A DNA stretch of 64,000 bases from Mytilisepta virgata (Eukaryota > Mollusca > Bivalvia > Mytilida > Mytilidae): assembly GCA_028015205.1 (NCBI GenBank), contig CM051516.1:24790593-24854592 (forward strand), read 5' to 3'. Shown in pieces: positions 33,640-46,076 of the stretch. The position numbers were made by a program, and so were the translations under genes. The stretch's first letter is position 1; each line of letters begins with the position of its first letter. The notes under the pieces are model-generated. The model searched no databases, had not been told where the DNA came from, and saw nothing but the letters and a program-made list of their open reading frames with translations.

Positions 33640-34090
33640 AAAATAACAATCCAACGATACTAATATTACATATAGTAAATTTATACAATGCTGTATACGA
33701 CGCATTTCAAGGAGTTACCTCTCATCAGCAGCATTAAAACCGAAACATTTGGAAGACCAAAAACCAAACTATTAAACTAGAAGTATTCAACCAAAAATAC
33801 CGAAATAGAAGGCCAAATTTCAGCTAAGGAGATCTACCATGTGTAATACAAGGAATGAACCCGTAGTATTTCTATTATTTTTGAATTTTGCTAAATACTG
33901 GTGATTTCTGTAACAAATCAATGAATAATCATGTCAGACAAGTCTGACGACTGGGTTGGCGAATACCCTCGGGGACCTAGGGTCCACCAGCAGAGGCATC
34001 ATCCCAGGAGTTTCAAAATAACAATCCAAAGATACTAATATTGGATATAGTGAATTTATACTATGCTTTATACGACGCATTTCTTAACGT
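33640..34090 (+). repeat. Family B repeat with short direct terminal repeats
   Basis: Begins and ends with a ~65-bp direct repeat (AATAACAATCCAA(C/A)GATACT... to TATACGACGCATTTC) at 33644-33706 and 34017-34085. The centre includes 'GTCAGACAAGTCTGACGACT', 'GGGGACCTAGGGTCCACCAG' and 'CAGAGGCATCATCCCAGGAG'. A second copy lies inverted at 49015-49500. Non-coding. Confidence 0.8.
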
Positions 34091-35100
34091 ATACAAAAGG
34101 CATGAGAAACTTTTATATAGGTTCTTTCATAAACTCATGCATTACAAGTTTGGTTGATATTGGCCTTGTAGTTTTAGAAGAAATGAAACTGATGTCCTAT
34201 TTAAACGCAAATCTATGTGCAACCACAACTACCATGTTTGCCACTCAATCAACAAGAAATAACGAATTTTTCATTGTAGTTTTAGAGGAGAAGGGATTTT
34301 AACAAATTTAAACAATCAGAATCAAGAATTGCCTGTGGTGACCATGATGTTTATCTGATCCGAACGAAATGTCCATTTTTATAAAGGACCTTCCATACAT
34401 TATTCCTGCCAAATTTGGTTAGCACTGACATTGTTGTTTCAGAGGAGATGATTAAAAATTGTGATTTCATAGGCTTCAATAAAAACTTATGTGCCATTGT
34501 AGCTGTCATGTATGCTACCTGCTTAACACCAAATTATGACTCTGTGTAGAGGGTTTGAAAAGATTTGGCGCCGACAGGAGACGGAATTTGAAAATTTGAC
34601 CAATCAGAATAAATAATTGTCTCTGATGGCCATATTTATGAAATGAGGAACTTTTATAGACACGCTTCCATACACAATTCCTGCAAAGTTTGGTTTGTTT
34701 TGGTCCAGTGGCTTTGGATGAGATGGTGAATTGGCTAGCGATAGACGATGGACGCAGGTGATAACAATAGCACTCATGACCCTTTGGGTCAGATAAGCTA
34801 AAAACTGGATGGATTATTCTTTAATGTCGAGTGGCAATCATTTTAATGCATATCAGGACGAGAACGTGTTGATATGATATGTATATACTTCCATACACAA
34901 TTCCTGCAAAGTTTGGTTCGTTTTGGGCCAGTAGTTTTCGATAAGACGGACGCAAAATGAAGAAAATAACTCACAGCAACGGACAACGACCACAAAGTGA
35001 AGAAAATAGCCCACATGACCGTTTTGGGCTAGATAAGCTAAAAGCTAAAAAATTATTCTTTAGCATCCAGTGTCAATCATTTTATGCATATCAGGACGAA
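34085..35100. repeat. Tandem repeats with 'CAAAGTTTGGTT' cores
   Basis: Diverged units of about 190-220 bp include 'CTTCCATACACAATTCCTGC', 'AAAGTTTGGTTTGTTTTGG' and 'CCAGTGGCTTTGGATGAGAT' (34670 and 34889 copies are nearly the same; an older one near 34386). The phrase 'TGCATATCAGGACGA' followed by a 'GTTGATATGATATG' tail occurs at about 34848 and 35086, suggesting a duplicated SINE tail. Confidence 0.65.
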
Positions 35101-35395
35101 AAACTGTTGATATGATATGATATGAACCCTACTTTGTACTAGCCGACACACTGAGGCGGATTTTTAAGGTGCTAGCTTTCGAAGTAACAGTCCACAGGAA
35201 GACATATGACCCCATCCGTACATATTATACCGAGTCCGAGCCGACCAGTTCTTTGCTCTTACTCCTAAATGACGTGTCCTTGACGGCGAAGCAGCAAATA
35301 CCAATTTTAATGTCTTTCGTTTGACTTGGCCGGGGATCGAACCCGTTGACTTCCGTAAACGCTATCATGAGACCACCGAGGCGGTTGCTAAAATT
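35100..35395 (-). mobile_element. tRNA-derived SINE (minus strand)
   Basis: On the minus strand a pol III type-2 promoter is visible. The B box GGGTTCGATCCCC is at 35332-35344, and an A-box-like TGGTCTCATGATAGCG sits about 30-45 bp upstream on that strand (35360-35377). The body runs left through 'AAAGACATTAAAATTGGTAT' and 'CAAGGACACGTCATTTAGGA' to a tail near 35100 (the ATATCATATCA region). The tRNA-like head lacks a full cloverleaf, so it is a SINE and not a tRNA gene. Confidence 0.6.
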
Positions 35396-35844
35396 TGGAA
35401 GCATGTAGCAGAAGTAAAGGTTTGGAATATCAGAATACCGGCATTTTTTGGGTATAATAGCGAAATTTTAACAATATGTATACACCTGACACGAGAAACA
35501 ATAAAAACAGTATCTACTTGTCTGTTGTATTATATATTCAAGAATTACCGGTGTTATTTTGTCACAATTATCATCTAACATCCTTGTTAGGCGAAAGTGA
35601 AGTAGAATTGTTTAAGCGGCAAGAAGGCAAGAATAATTTTTGGGATACGTTTTTCCTTTTTCGATTTCAAAAGAGTTATGACCTCATCATATTCCTCAAA
35701 TGATCATAATTTCAACAAAGGAATGAAATTATCATCGCTTCTGATGATGTATAATTTGTTGAAATATGCATTTGTGGTTGCATCCTCATTCTTATTATAG
35801 ACTGTTAATTATCATAAGTACCAACTCTCTATTTTGTAAATTAG

Positions 35845-36135
35845 ATGTACCATTCGTTAGTACCGGAAACAACATTTACACATCAACAGAAGGACATTCA
35901 TTAAAAATTCCATGCACAGTTCATTCGAACCCGCCCCACAATTATATTTTTTGGAAGCGAATAATTAATGAAACTACTACACGCCTGATACCTGGAATGG
36001 TTGAATATGATGGAATGACTGTTGACAACCCATCTCTTCTTATAAAACATGTGACAATGATGATGGCCGGAGAATACATTTGCTCTGCTATAAATGAACT
36101 CGGGACAGGATATAGTTTTCCAACGAAACTAATTG
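35845..36135 (+). CDS. Ig receptor exon 9: Ig domain 6
   Basis: 291 nt, phase 1-1, acceptor TGTAAATTAG, donor GTAAGG. The domain starts VPFVSTGNNIYTS. First Cys in LKIPCTVHSNPP, core Trp in NYIFWKRIIN, then DGMTVDNPSLLI and MMAGEYICSAINELGTGYS with the second Cys. The usual D-S-G-x-Y-x-C is M-A-G-E-Y-I-C, so the Asp salt-bridge residue is lost. It is the membrane-proximal Ig domain. NET glycosylation site. Confidence 0.9.
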
Positions 36136-36321
36136 GTAAGGAAAATCCATGTTAATTTTAATCGTAAAATTGTATCAAAATCGTAAGAATAATAATCAAG
36201 GTTATCAGCAAAATTTGTAAAACTGTGTTAAGGAAGTAAAACATTAAAAACGTAATTATAACAAGTACAATTGCCGAAAACTGTATTCAAATCTGTTATA
36301 ATATACAATACAATTAAAAAC

Positions 36322-38955
36322 CAATTGTTCAGAGAACAATTGAAGGTCTTTCCACCTCAATTGCAGATTTGTTGATAACAAAAATGAGGTTTAAAATGTA
36401 ATTGTTGGTTTTAGAGCATATCTAAGCTTTCAGCGATTACAAAAATATATGGTTCTATGAACTTTTGATTGAAATAAGGGAGGTATTATGCTACTTCCCG
36501 TATTACAAATATCACTTCTGGTTTGATATGATAGGTAATTTCACAATTGTTAAAAAAATATATGGACTGCTAGTTTGAATAACAAAGAAAAATGTTTATT
36601 TCTGGTTAAATAAATGTTTGTGATGAATTATACTGTTTTCCACTATAAACATCAAAAACATCATTAATGTGACCTTATAAATTGACAATTATAGACGTTT
36701 TCATGGGCTGTAACATTGTCATGTTAATTAACATTCCAATATATTCAACGTCTACAGAAATAATAACGTTGCGAGAAATCACGTCATCAAAAGTAGTGCC
36801 TGAATTTCACGCTTTCAATAACTTTAATTGCTTGAAAAATCAGAAAAAAACCTTATAAAGTGTGAAAAACTGCAGAATACGTAATCTAGGTCATGACCTT
36901 GACCTTTGACCTTGTGACCTATGTCAAGGTCATTGGTCACTGAGGTCATTGCAGAAGATCCCATGCCATTATTATGTACCATCGTCAAGTTATAAACGAA
37001 AAACCTTAAGTTTCAACGTTCTAGGAAGGCTGTATGACGTTGTGTAAGTCACGTGACGTCCATTTATATATGTCTGGACTTTAGGTTATTTCTTTCTTTT
37101 CGAGAGAGGACGTCGTCGGGTGAACATGGCACAGGATAATGCAATTTGCTGTTTGATGTGGAAATAGTCATTAATAGAAAACTGAGCGTACGTGTACACA
37201 TCTACTTATGTCAGAATGAAGATTCATGTAGAAATTTGATCTCACGATTTATTTATTTCGATTTCTGCTGCCATGTTCAGCAGACGACATCTCCGTAAAT
37301 AAAGTACTGTTAATTTGACGCGAAATTTTTACATTCGGATGCAATAAATTGGTTACGTTTGGACGAATCTTGTGTCTTCTGGCAGAAAATAGCTTTTTAT
37401 TACTGCACTGCACTGCGCGAACGCTATTTTCAGGAAATTGGTCGGAGTTAGCGTCATATTTTTTTCTCATTAACAAAGCCCTTGATATCCCCTAGCTGTC
37501 TACATGTACTTTATATGCATTTACATGTAAATTCAGTAAAATCAATGTAAATTCGCTCAAATCGAAATGGGGGGGGGGGGGGTTATTTTACACATTAAAA
37601 GGTCATTTGTGACTCTTAGATATTTTTGAAATCTAATCATCACTGTCATCAATTTGCCACACTTTTTAAGTTGATATCATGAAAAAAAGTTCACTTCCGG
37701 TTGATATTTTTAAATTTTCAATTTTTGAAAGTCCAGAACTCTTACAATATTAAATCAGATTTAAAACTCTTCATAGTTTTGTGATGTGCAAAGACCCATT
37801 CTACCCTCCGGTACCCATTTTATATCAATAAGAGGAATGCTTTTCTAATTATTAGAAAAAAAAAAGTTTACCTCAACCTATGTTGGAGATCTATAATTTT
37901 AAGAGATACAGCTAAAAGTTGAGGTAATTCTAGGAGTACTATAAAATACCAAAATGCTACATCAAAGACAAATATGAAATACTGCCAAAACAATTTTGCG
38001 CCAAGAAAAAATGGTTTTTTTTTCAAATTTTTCAATCTTTAAAAATTTTTCATTTTTTCTCCTTTTTTCTCTTACGAAAATGGAAAATAACATATTTTAA
38101 ATGATTACTGCTAAAAAATAATGCATTTTTGAAAAAATTCCATGTATTACACTTCAAATTAGAAAAACATCATTTTCTAGAACATGACCTTGACCTTTGA
38201 CCTTGACACCATTTTGAAGGTCATTTGTCTCTGGTGTCAAAACAAAAGACCCCATGCCTCTATCTTGTACCGGTATTAAGTTATTAGCCAAAAAACCGAA
38301 AATTTAAACGTTCTAGGGGCAATTACGCCTATAAAATGACGTCATACAACTTTTATGCAATGTAACAAAGCTAGGTCTCAACGTCCTCAACATTTTCTCC
38401 ATTACATTTTATCAGCTATCTTTTACCGTTTCAGAGGAGAAGCGATCACAAGCAAAAGTCAAAATTTAGAACGTGACCTTGACCTTTGACGTTGACCTCA
38501 TTTTCATTTTTATGGACCAAGGACCTCAAATCAAAAGACCCTAGACCTCTATCACTTATGGTTTTCCAGTTAAAATACATTTCACTTATATCAAATACAA
38601 AAGGGGAAATAACTCTCATATGGAATCTCTATACGGCTTCGATCAAAATAAAACAGAACATCCTGAGGATATAATGAGCAATTTGGAAAAATAAATTTGT
38701 CGGTTTCTTATTCGGTTGCGAAGCCTTTGGAATAACAAGAAAAACAGTGTTAGGGGAGATAACTCTTATATGGGAAAGTATTCGGTTAAGCGGTGTCAGT
38801 TTCAAAAGCGTATAAACTGTTCGATATCATATTCCAAATATCTAAGCGACATCTTGCGAAACAAAAAAACAGCAAAGGAACAAAATTTGGCGGAAGAAAA
38901 AAAATAATAATCAGAAGAAAACCAATAGGTCTTTCCACGGAAAGTGGAAAGACCT
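36322..38955. mobile_element. 2.6-kb repeat bounded by GGTCTTTCCAC ends (family C)
   Basis: The left edge is a palindrome (CAATTGTTC A GAGAACAATTG reading across 36322-36342) followed by AAGGTCTTTCCAC. The right edge is a hairpin, AGGTCTTTCCAC - GGAAA - GTGGAAAGACCT (38927-38955), so the outer ends form a 12-bp terminal inverted repeat. Inside, three diverged modules begin with 'TGACCTTGACCTTTGAC' (about 36893, 38187 and 38475); the first two also share 'AACGTTCTAGG'. A poly-G run is at 37569-37582. No transposase. A related copy starts at 46848 with the same palindrome. It may be a Helentron-like or fold-back non-autonomous element; class uncertain. Confidence 0.6.
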
Positions 38956-39204
38956 AATTAATGTACCATAAATAATGGTATCCTTTGAATTGCGCTATTA
39001 TGGTACATTACTGTCTGTATGTATTAGACCGAAGTGTATGTAGAATATACTTTTTACAAGTAAAATTTAAGGAGTGTTTTTTCCTATCTCTCAGGAATAA
39101 ATAAACCAATATCAAATAAATTTTCCCCATCTGATGCAAATCTTAAGGAACCTCATCCTATTAGAAAACTTAATAAAGTTTTTTTTTTAATTTTAAACTA
39201 GAAG

Positions 39205-39835
39205 ATAAATAAAAAAATCCCAAAATTCGAAGGAGGGGAAAACAACTGACAAACCCCGGATAACTACGAAGACAAGACCAAAACAATACAAACCTGTCTG
39301 AGTAACTCTTTTGTCAGGAGCTGGGCTATGTCCAGAAAAGTCAATGTATATGTCACAAGCTCTACAATAACGTATGAGTAGTGAAATATACACTCCATAC
39401 GCCGGCGCTTCTGGAATGTTGCCACTCAAAAATGAGAAGTTGACGATTTGAAAGTCAAAGTCATCCCGTTTGTCGTAAAAGTTTGTATTCAGCCTTACTC
39501 TTGTGTCAATTTCCTGGTGAAGGTCAAGATAAGATGCAGACTTTGCAGTGTCTGTGGTATCATTAATTTTGGGCACATTGGGATAGATGAGATGTAAGAA
39601 ATTCCCAAAACGTGAATTGTTGAGTGATAAAACATCATCTATATAGGGGAAGCCGAAATTAAAGGTACGCGCTAACTTCTTCTGTTTTTTCTTAATGAGG
39701 TCTGCCTCATATGAGTAAAGGAACAGGTCGGCCAGGAGTGGCGCACAATTAGTGCCCATAGGAATGCCGATAGTCTGTTGGAAAACACGTCCACCAAATT
39801 TAACAAATATGTTGTCGATCAAAAATTATACCATC
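39205..39835 (-). pseudogene. YIDD reverse transcriptase fragment, copy P1 (Penelope-like suspected)
   Basis: Minus-strand frame: IDNIFVKFGG, QTIGIPMGTNCAPLLADLFL, SYEADLIKKKQKK, FPYIDDVLSLNNSRFG, LHLIYPNVPKINDTTDT, SASYLDLHQEID, FYDKRDDFDFQIVNF, APAYGVYISLLIRYCRACD. 'GIPMGT' and 'YIDD' are RT motifs, and the overall style suggests a Penelope-like retroelement; no GIY-YIG domain is visible. The copy is 5'-truncated, and after the ACD region the frame runs into tail sequence (39220-39285) through an apparent internal deletion. Two further copies (43545-44425, 54320-55230) lie on the same strand in the same gene. Confidence 0.7.
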
Positions 39836-39996
39836 AGGAAAATTTCGTCCTTTGTTTATTTTTTGTTAGATTGAGAGTGCATAAATAAACATACTTTATG
39901 AGCTGTATTAGGTTGAATACACCATACACACATTTTTACAGGCCAAACTTTAAAATGATTGATTTTTAAAACTTAACAATATTCATCTTTTTTTAG

Positions 39997-40080
39997 TTCA
40001 ACCTAAAACAGATGACTTAACAAACTATTCATCGACGGTCAGTAGTGCCAGTCTATATGATGGTGACATTACAGAGGAGG
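39997..40080 (+). CDS. Ig receptor exon 10: stalk segment 1
   Basis: 84 nt, phase 1-1, acceptor with strong T tract (CTTTTTTTAG), donor GTAATT. Encodes VQPKTDDLTNYSSTVSSASL then YDGDITEE, rich in Ser, Thr and acidic residues with an NYS glycosylation site. No Cys. Fits an extended, O-glycosylated stalk below the Ig domains. Confidence 0.75.
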
Positions 40081-41332
40081 GTAATTTTATTCAAACTGTT
40101 TAATATATATTCATTCATATTTGGAGAAAACCGTTCTCAGTTTCACCAGTAAAACGAAACTGTTGATGTAACTTGGGAGAACTGAAATATGGAAAAGTGC
40201 ACCGAAAAAACTTTTTTTTATCGTTTATGTTTATTAAAATTACTGTTGACAATAATTTCAGTTTTATATTCAAATGAAATAAATCTATCGGATAAGATTC
40301 ATTTTTATTAGCTCAGCTGACCTAAAGGTCCATGTTAGTTAATTTTTGTCCTTCAAAGGTATGTGAAACCGTACGCGTTGGGTCATTTGATCAAAAACTT
40401 GGTTTGAATCATTTTCCTAAGAGACTATAAATTTGCCTTACACCATTTCGATCGGACAACTTACATGCAAAAGGTCAAATTGGTAAATTTTATTTTAATC
40501 TTTTCCTGATTCCTTGCACCAGTTTGTCTTGTATGATTCATTTTATGGGGCGGCTTTTTGAAGTTTCCTCATTTCCTTGCGGTGGAAACGAATTATCCTT
40601 CGATTGATTTGTTTTTAAATCTGTGAAGAAACCACTGGGCAATATGTTTTAAAACTTAGTATGATGGTTTTGTAGAGGACCATACTTGAAGTTCCATCAT
40701 TTCATTTATAACCAACAGGCATGAAAGGGCGGAATAGCAATTACTTGTTTCGTTTGTGAAAATCTCTAGGGAAATGAACTTGGCCTAAATAGGGCAACAC
40801 GAACTCCTATAAAAACCAGGAATGAACTCCTGCTCCATATACGGCAACCTTCGAGAAGTTCAAATAAAGTCAATCTGGTGGTAGTCACATAAAGTTGCCT
40901 TTTTTCATTCCACTCGAACAGCCATTATACCAGAAATAACCAATACGTGTTTCCGATTTGTCAAATGGAGAAGGTCACAGAAATAAAATTCCATACGACC
41001 ATCCATGGGAGGGTCTTTATGTTTGTTCGCTAACGGAAAAAATTGTCATTGTCGATATAACCGATAACGTTGAATAATAATCATATCTTGCGTACGACAT
41101 GTCAAAATGTTAAGGTCTTCTGTAAAATTGTTTCTCCAAATAAAACACAAAAACTGTGGTCTTGAGGTCATGATTATTGTCATTTAGATTAGTCTACACT
41201 TAGATTTAAAGAGATTTCAAGGGCTAGACGAGTAATATAGGTAAACTAAAGTAACATGTTACGGATAACGCATTACTATAAAACTCAGTATGACCATAAT
41301 ATCGGTATCCTTTATATACATATCATTAACAG
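40081..41332 (+). other. Intron 10
   Basis: Includes a ~115-bp fragment (about 40775-40890) sharing 'TATACGG', 'GAAGTT' and 'AAAGTCAATC(C/T)GGTGG' with the tail of the P-type reverse transcriptase element at 54500-54545. Otherwise nothing recognised. Confidence 0.45.
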
Positions 41333-41383
41333 GGCGAACAACAGAAATCACATCAAACGCAACATCAACAAATACAGGAATCA
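41333..41383 (+). CDS. Ig receptor exon 11: stalk segment 2
   Basis: 51 nt, phase 1-1, acceptor CATTAACAG, donor GTAAGT. Encodes GRTTEITSNATSTNTGI: nearly half Thr/Ser, one NAT glycosylation site. It ends with A (not G), giving ACT at the junction with exon 12. Short, but both splice sites and phase are good. Confidence 0.7.
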
Positions 41384-44300
41384 GTAAGTACAATAATTTG
41401 GATATAAAACTATTATAGTAAGAAAATTATTTTATCCAAGTTTAATGATCTATCCACATGTTTTGGGAATGCAATGGAAGCAAACTTAAGTTTGAGATTT
41501 GTTAAAGTTTATGTAGCTAAGCATATTTTTTTCTAGGCTAAAAATAATTTAAAAAGCCTGACAAAAATTGTAAATGTGATAAATAAATAGATCTGCTCTA
41601 CAAACGTTCTCGAAAATTATCCTATTCAAAATATACACTCCTCGTCTGATGATTAAAATAAATGATAGTTTCAAAAACAGACTCAAGCAAAGATAGATAG
41701 TTATTTAAAAAAACAATACATATTCGCACATTTTCGAAAACAAGTTCGGGGGGTATTTCGATTGCTCACGTTCGTACGTCCGTCACATTTTTTGGTATTT
41801 TTTGTAACTTCAACTCCACCTTCACTTTTGAATTGGGTTTGGTGAAAGTATACCGCTGCTTTTAAAGAAAAAGTAACTTTATTTCTGCTGAGAGATTTTC
41901 TTTCAAATAGGCTATCAATCCATAAATGTGTAATCTTTCATTATTCAATTATGTTCTTTGGGTGAAAACAAAGCTTTCATTTAGGACCATTTTTGGCCCA
42001 TTTATGATGACTTTGATATTTTTGTCATTGATAAAGGTCGCATGCTCTATCAAAATACATCACATTTTTTTTTCATTGGTTACTACGGTTCATTCATCTG
42101 CCTGGGTAACACCTACAGTTTCGACCGATATTCTCTTGATTTGAATACAGGTGTCCACTCACCAAAATGTCAGATAAGAAATTATCAGAAAATCTGAAAA
42201 TGAGAATTGGTACTTGTAAATTTTAATATTTTATATACATTGTCTCTCCTAAAAGCGGTTTATGGTGTCCGACTTTCGTGACTCTCTGTTGTGTTCATGT
42301 TTGTGTTTTTTTTTACTCTTTTATGTTACTATTATTTTATTGTCCGGAGTTCTGTCAGTTTGGTTGCTTTGATTGATGGGCATGACCTTCCCTGTTATCC
42401 ATTGTTGTTTAGTTAAATATTCAGATTATGTTTTATTTTAAAACAAAATCTTAGAATATTGTTTGCTTGGTTTGTCAGTTTCATTCTGTTAATTACATAA
42501 TTAAATAATTAGCTACAAAATTCGCTCTGAACTTATTTTTTAGTTTCTGTCATTACCAATATGTTTTAGGAACAGATATTCAATCTTTATTGTGTGTATC
42601 TAATCGGGGTAATAATTACACATCAATTGAGAGCCTTATTCAAACATTCCATAATTTTGAAAGTTATCAGCCTATGGTAAAACAAGATAAACATAATCAG
42701 TAATTGTTTTGAACTAGAGAGACTAGATTTTATTTTTTTTTATTCTCCAGAAAAGCTGGCAAGCTTCTGGTAGATTTTTGTCAAAATAAAATTTCAGACT
42801 CATTTTCTTTTATTATTTTGTAAACTGAATTTTATCATTTTTTTAAAAAATATATGTATGTATGTAGTAGTTTATGTAGTTCCAAATTTTTGTGTCATTT
42901 CACAAATCTTTTCCAGGTTAGTAACTAGAACGATGTTGCTTTGAATGCACCAAGTTTTAAAAAAGATTTAGATAAGTCTGTTAACAAAAGAAAAAATATG
43001 CACTATGTATATTTTGTACAAATGTTTGGGAAAACTATAAATGATTGACGTGGATGTAAAGATCTATACTAGCTTAATTAAAGTTATTTTATAAAGTACA
43101 TCCGATGTAGTAATAAGGGGGATATGTGATTTATTTATATGTGTTACACTTGACACATCAACCTGTCTAAATTTTTCTGACCAAAGAATCGCATTTCCAG
43201 TAAAGGAAAAAAGTGATACCTTTACATATTTTATACAAGAACATCATGCCTTATGAATTTATCATATTTCAGATTATTTAATCGTGTTCAGTATTCATTA
43301 TCATGCATTATATCCCTTACTTTCTAATAAAAATGAGAATATCCAAGTTTTGAGCAATGCAAATTAAAAAATTTTACAAGTAATTTTCCACACAAAAGTT
43401 GTTTCAATAGAAGAAGTAGCTGCAAGTTATTACATTCAAAAAGGTTTGGTTCTGGTTATTGTTTTTTCTTCATTCAAAATGTTTATAAAAGATATATCAA
43501 TAGGTATCTAAATGCATTACATGAATATTTTTAAAATGTTTCTGTAGTAACAAAACAGTATTACTCATACATGAAATATCGGCAAAAGAATACCGAATAC
43601 AAACCAGTTCGAAAAGTCCAAGGAAAAGACAAAGTTAGGAGAATGGAACACAACAAAAAAACTAAAAGACTAAAGAAAACACATAAATTAAAGCACTAGC
43701 AATGTGAACTCCCATAAAAAAAAATAGAGAGTGACATCAGGTGCTCCGGAGGGGTAAGTATTTCCAGCTCCGTTATCGGCACATTGCCAGTGAAATGTCA
43801 AGTCCTGTGAGGTGTCAATTCCAGAAGGACGTAAAATCTAACTGAAGATATCTAGTCTCATACGCGGGCTAGATACTTAGTATCGGCCAATCAGTTCGTG
43901 ATGACGACCATAAAACGTTTGGAGTGATGAAATTAACATAGACTGAACATAACCCTGTCTTAGTAAATAAGTTATGTGACAGCAATTTAGCCCTGCCGAG
44001 AAAGTCTCCGTATAAATCATATGCGCGGCAGTAATGAATCAACTGTGAAATGTACACACCATAGGCGGGAGATGTTACTTGGTATGTTACTGCTAAGAAA
44101 GGGGAGGTTTAAATTAAAATCATCACGTTTGTCATGAAGTTTTTATTTCAACCACCCATTATTACCTATGAACAAGTACAAATCTAGATATAAACAAGTT
44201 AGTGTGTCTGTGGTCTCTTTAATTTCAAGTTCGCTGGGATAGTTGAGATGTAGGTAATCCTTATATAGCGGAAACTGTAATTAAAGGCTTGTATTGTTTC

Positions 44301-44904
44301 TTTCCGATTCATTAGCCCCTGTAAATATTTCGCTCTATACGAAAACAAGAACAGGTCGGCCAAAAACGGCACACAGTTTGTACCCATTGGGATGCCGATC
44401 GTTTGAAAGACAATCCTCAATAATGCATAAAATCATACCAAGATTAAAATTAAGATTAATCACAGTGGTTGTACTATTTAATAACTTTATGAATTTTAAG
44501 CAGAATTACTGGTATTCATATAAACAAGAAATTGTAATTGAATAGTACTACAATCATATGACAATTTGGCATTTACTATCATTTAAAGTAATTTTTCTCT
44601 CATAATTATATTGTGTGCCTTCTTTATACTTGTAATTCATATTAAAAAGTAAGAGTTTTATTACTTTATTAAAAGAACTATCTTTAAGACGTTTCGGCCT
44701 TTTTCAGTTTCCTCAACTACATGGTACATGTAGTTCTACCACCTTTTAGATATTGAATCTTTCCTAAATGCATCAAAGTTTGTTGAGAGAAAAGTAATTT
44801 ACCGGAAAGATTTTACAGGGATAGTAATGGAACTAGAACTAAATTGAGTTAATACTGATATCAAGTTTAAGATATGGGTAGTATGTGTTGTTTATTATTT
44901 TCAG
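41384..44904 (+). other. Intron 11
   Basis: No exon recognised. Contains the second P-type reverse transcriptase fragment (43545-44425). The rest is AT-rich without identified features. Confidence 0.5.
43545..44425 (-). pseudogene. YIDD-type reverse transcriptase fragment, copy P2
   Basis: Broken minus-strand frames: QTIGIPMGTNCVPFLADLFL with SYRAKYLQGL just after (44420 down), an eroded YIDD region, then MYISQLIHYCRAYDLYGDFL near 44057. It is followed by the family tail with 'GCTTACCCCTCCGGAGCACC' (reverse complement of about 43740-43759). Heavily decayed by frameshifts. Same order and orientation as P1 and P3. Confidence 0.7.
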
Positions 44905-44997
44905 CTTTTCCTGAAGTTACATCTAATGCCTACATAAAAACACCTGAAAATGATGCAACAGAGCAAAGCACTGACGCAATCAATACTACTTACAATG
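44905..44997 (+). CDS. Ig receptor exon 12: stalk segment 3
   Basis: 93 nt, phase 1-1, acceptor TTATTTTCAG, donor GTACGA. Encodes TFPEVTSNAYIKTPENDATE then QSTDAINTTYN: Thr, Asn and acidic residues, NTT glycosylation site. No Cys. Consistent with a stalk. Confidence 0.75.
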
Positions 44998-46016
44998 GTA
45001 CGAAATAAACATGCAGTGTATAACATAATTAAACACACATAAAGAAAATGCATTCGAAATGATAATTTTCCCTGAAAAAACCTAGGATGACATCAGGTGT
45101 TTCGAACTGTTAACGCCATATTTTTAAGATCAAGTATTAATTAACAATGTAAGAAGCCTAGTAGATGAAAACAAGACCGAATTGTAAGGTACCGATCAAT
45201 AAAATTCTTCCATACCAATTTTGATACACAAGATGTGCACATTTCGTAGATTTACGACTCGTTAGTGAAAAGCAAATTAAAACAAACCAAATGCTCACAA
45301 TGGGTAAACACAAAACAATATCAGGACATAACTCTGCACGAGGGAGATACAGTTTCTTTTCACAAAATTACAATTTTTATAACAGTCAACGTTAAGAATT
45401 AATTTCGGACCAGTATTGAAATACTAGCAACTAATCAATATATGTGATTACAACCATTGAATTTCAGCAGTAATAATACAGAGTAAAACTGATTTCTCAC
45501 CTAAAATAGGTTTAAGCAAAAGTCATTTCGGCACATAGGGATCTGACTGTACATCGTTACTAACACTTAAGAGAAGGGAGCCTTTTTACTATTACTTCAT
45601 GGTCTTTGCGGTTATTGTCAAAACCAGTTGACGTTTTACATATAGCAATTTATGTTGTTATATATGTTATCTGACGTTATCTTTCGTTTTTATTTATTCA
45701 TTTGACCAATATATAAAGCGGTGAGCGAGAGACATGTACGAAGATTTCAAAATAGTAAAACATTAAGTCTTCGCTCGGGTTAAGTATCCAGTCAATAAAA
45801 GTAGCTAATCAGCATTTAGCAGACATTTTTTTAAGGGGGGGGGGGTTGTTTATGGAATTCCTAACCTATTTTGTACGCTTTTGAAATATACCTACATCAT
45901 TCTTTTGTTGCCCATTAATAAATTAATCTGTTTTCATTTATACTGACTACTGCATACATTATTTAAAATATTTTAAACATATTCTATTAAAAAAAGTACA
46001 ATTATTTTATTTTCAG
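44998..46016 (+). other. Intron 12
   Basis: No exon or recognised element. A short poly-G run is at about 45836-45845. Confidence 0.4.
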
Positions 46017-46076
46017 AGGGTTTACAAAATAAAGCCGATCTAACAAACAGTGAAAAGAAATTGGGTGGCGGTGAAG
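46017..46076 (+). CDS. Ig receptor exon 13: stalk segment 4
   Basis: 60 nt, phase 1-1, acceptor TTATTTTCAG, donor GTAAAC. Encodes EGLQNKADLTNSEKKLGGGE, charged and flexible, directly before the membrane exon. Confidence 0.75.

Larger units (their letters stand above)
33132..35844 (+). other. Intron 8, filled with repeats
   Basis: Family A copy (33175-33545), family B copy (33640-34090), a tandem array (34085-35100) and a tRNA-derived SINE (about 35100-35395). No extra exon was seen. Confidence 0.6.
36136..39996 (+). other. Intron 9, filled with mobile elements
   Basis: Holds a 2.6-kb fold-back-ended repeat (36322-38955) and a minus-strand reverse transcriptase fragment (39205-39835). Confidence 0.6.

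Noticed and set aside
35332..35395. tRNA-like sequence with B box on the minus strand
   Set aside because: No complete cloverleaf or acceptor stem; it continues into a SINE body, so it was called a SINE and not a tRNA gene.
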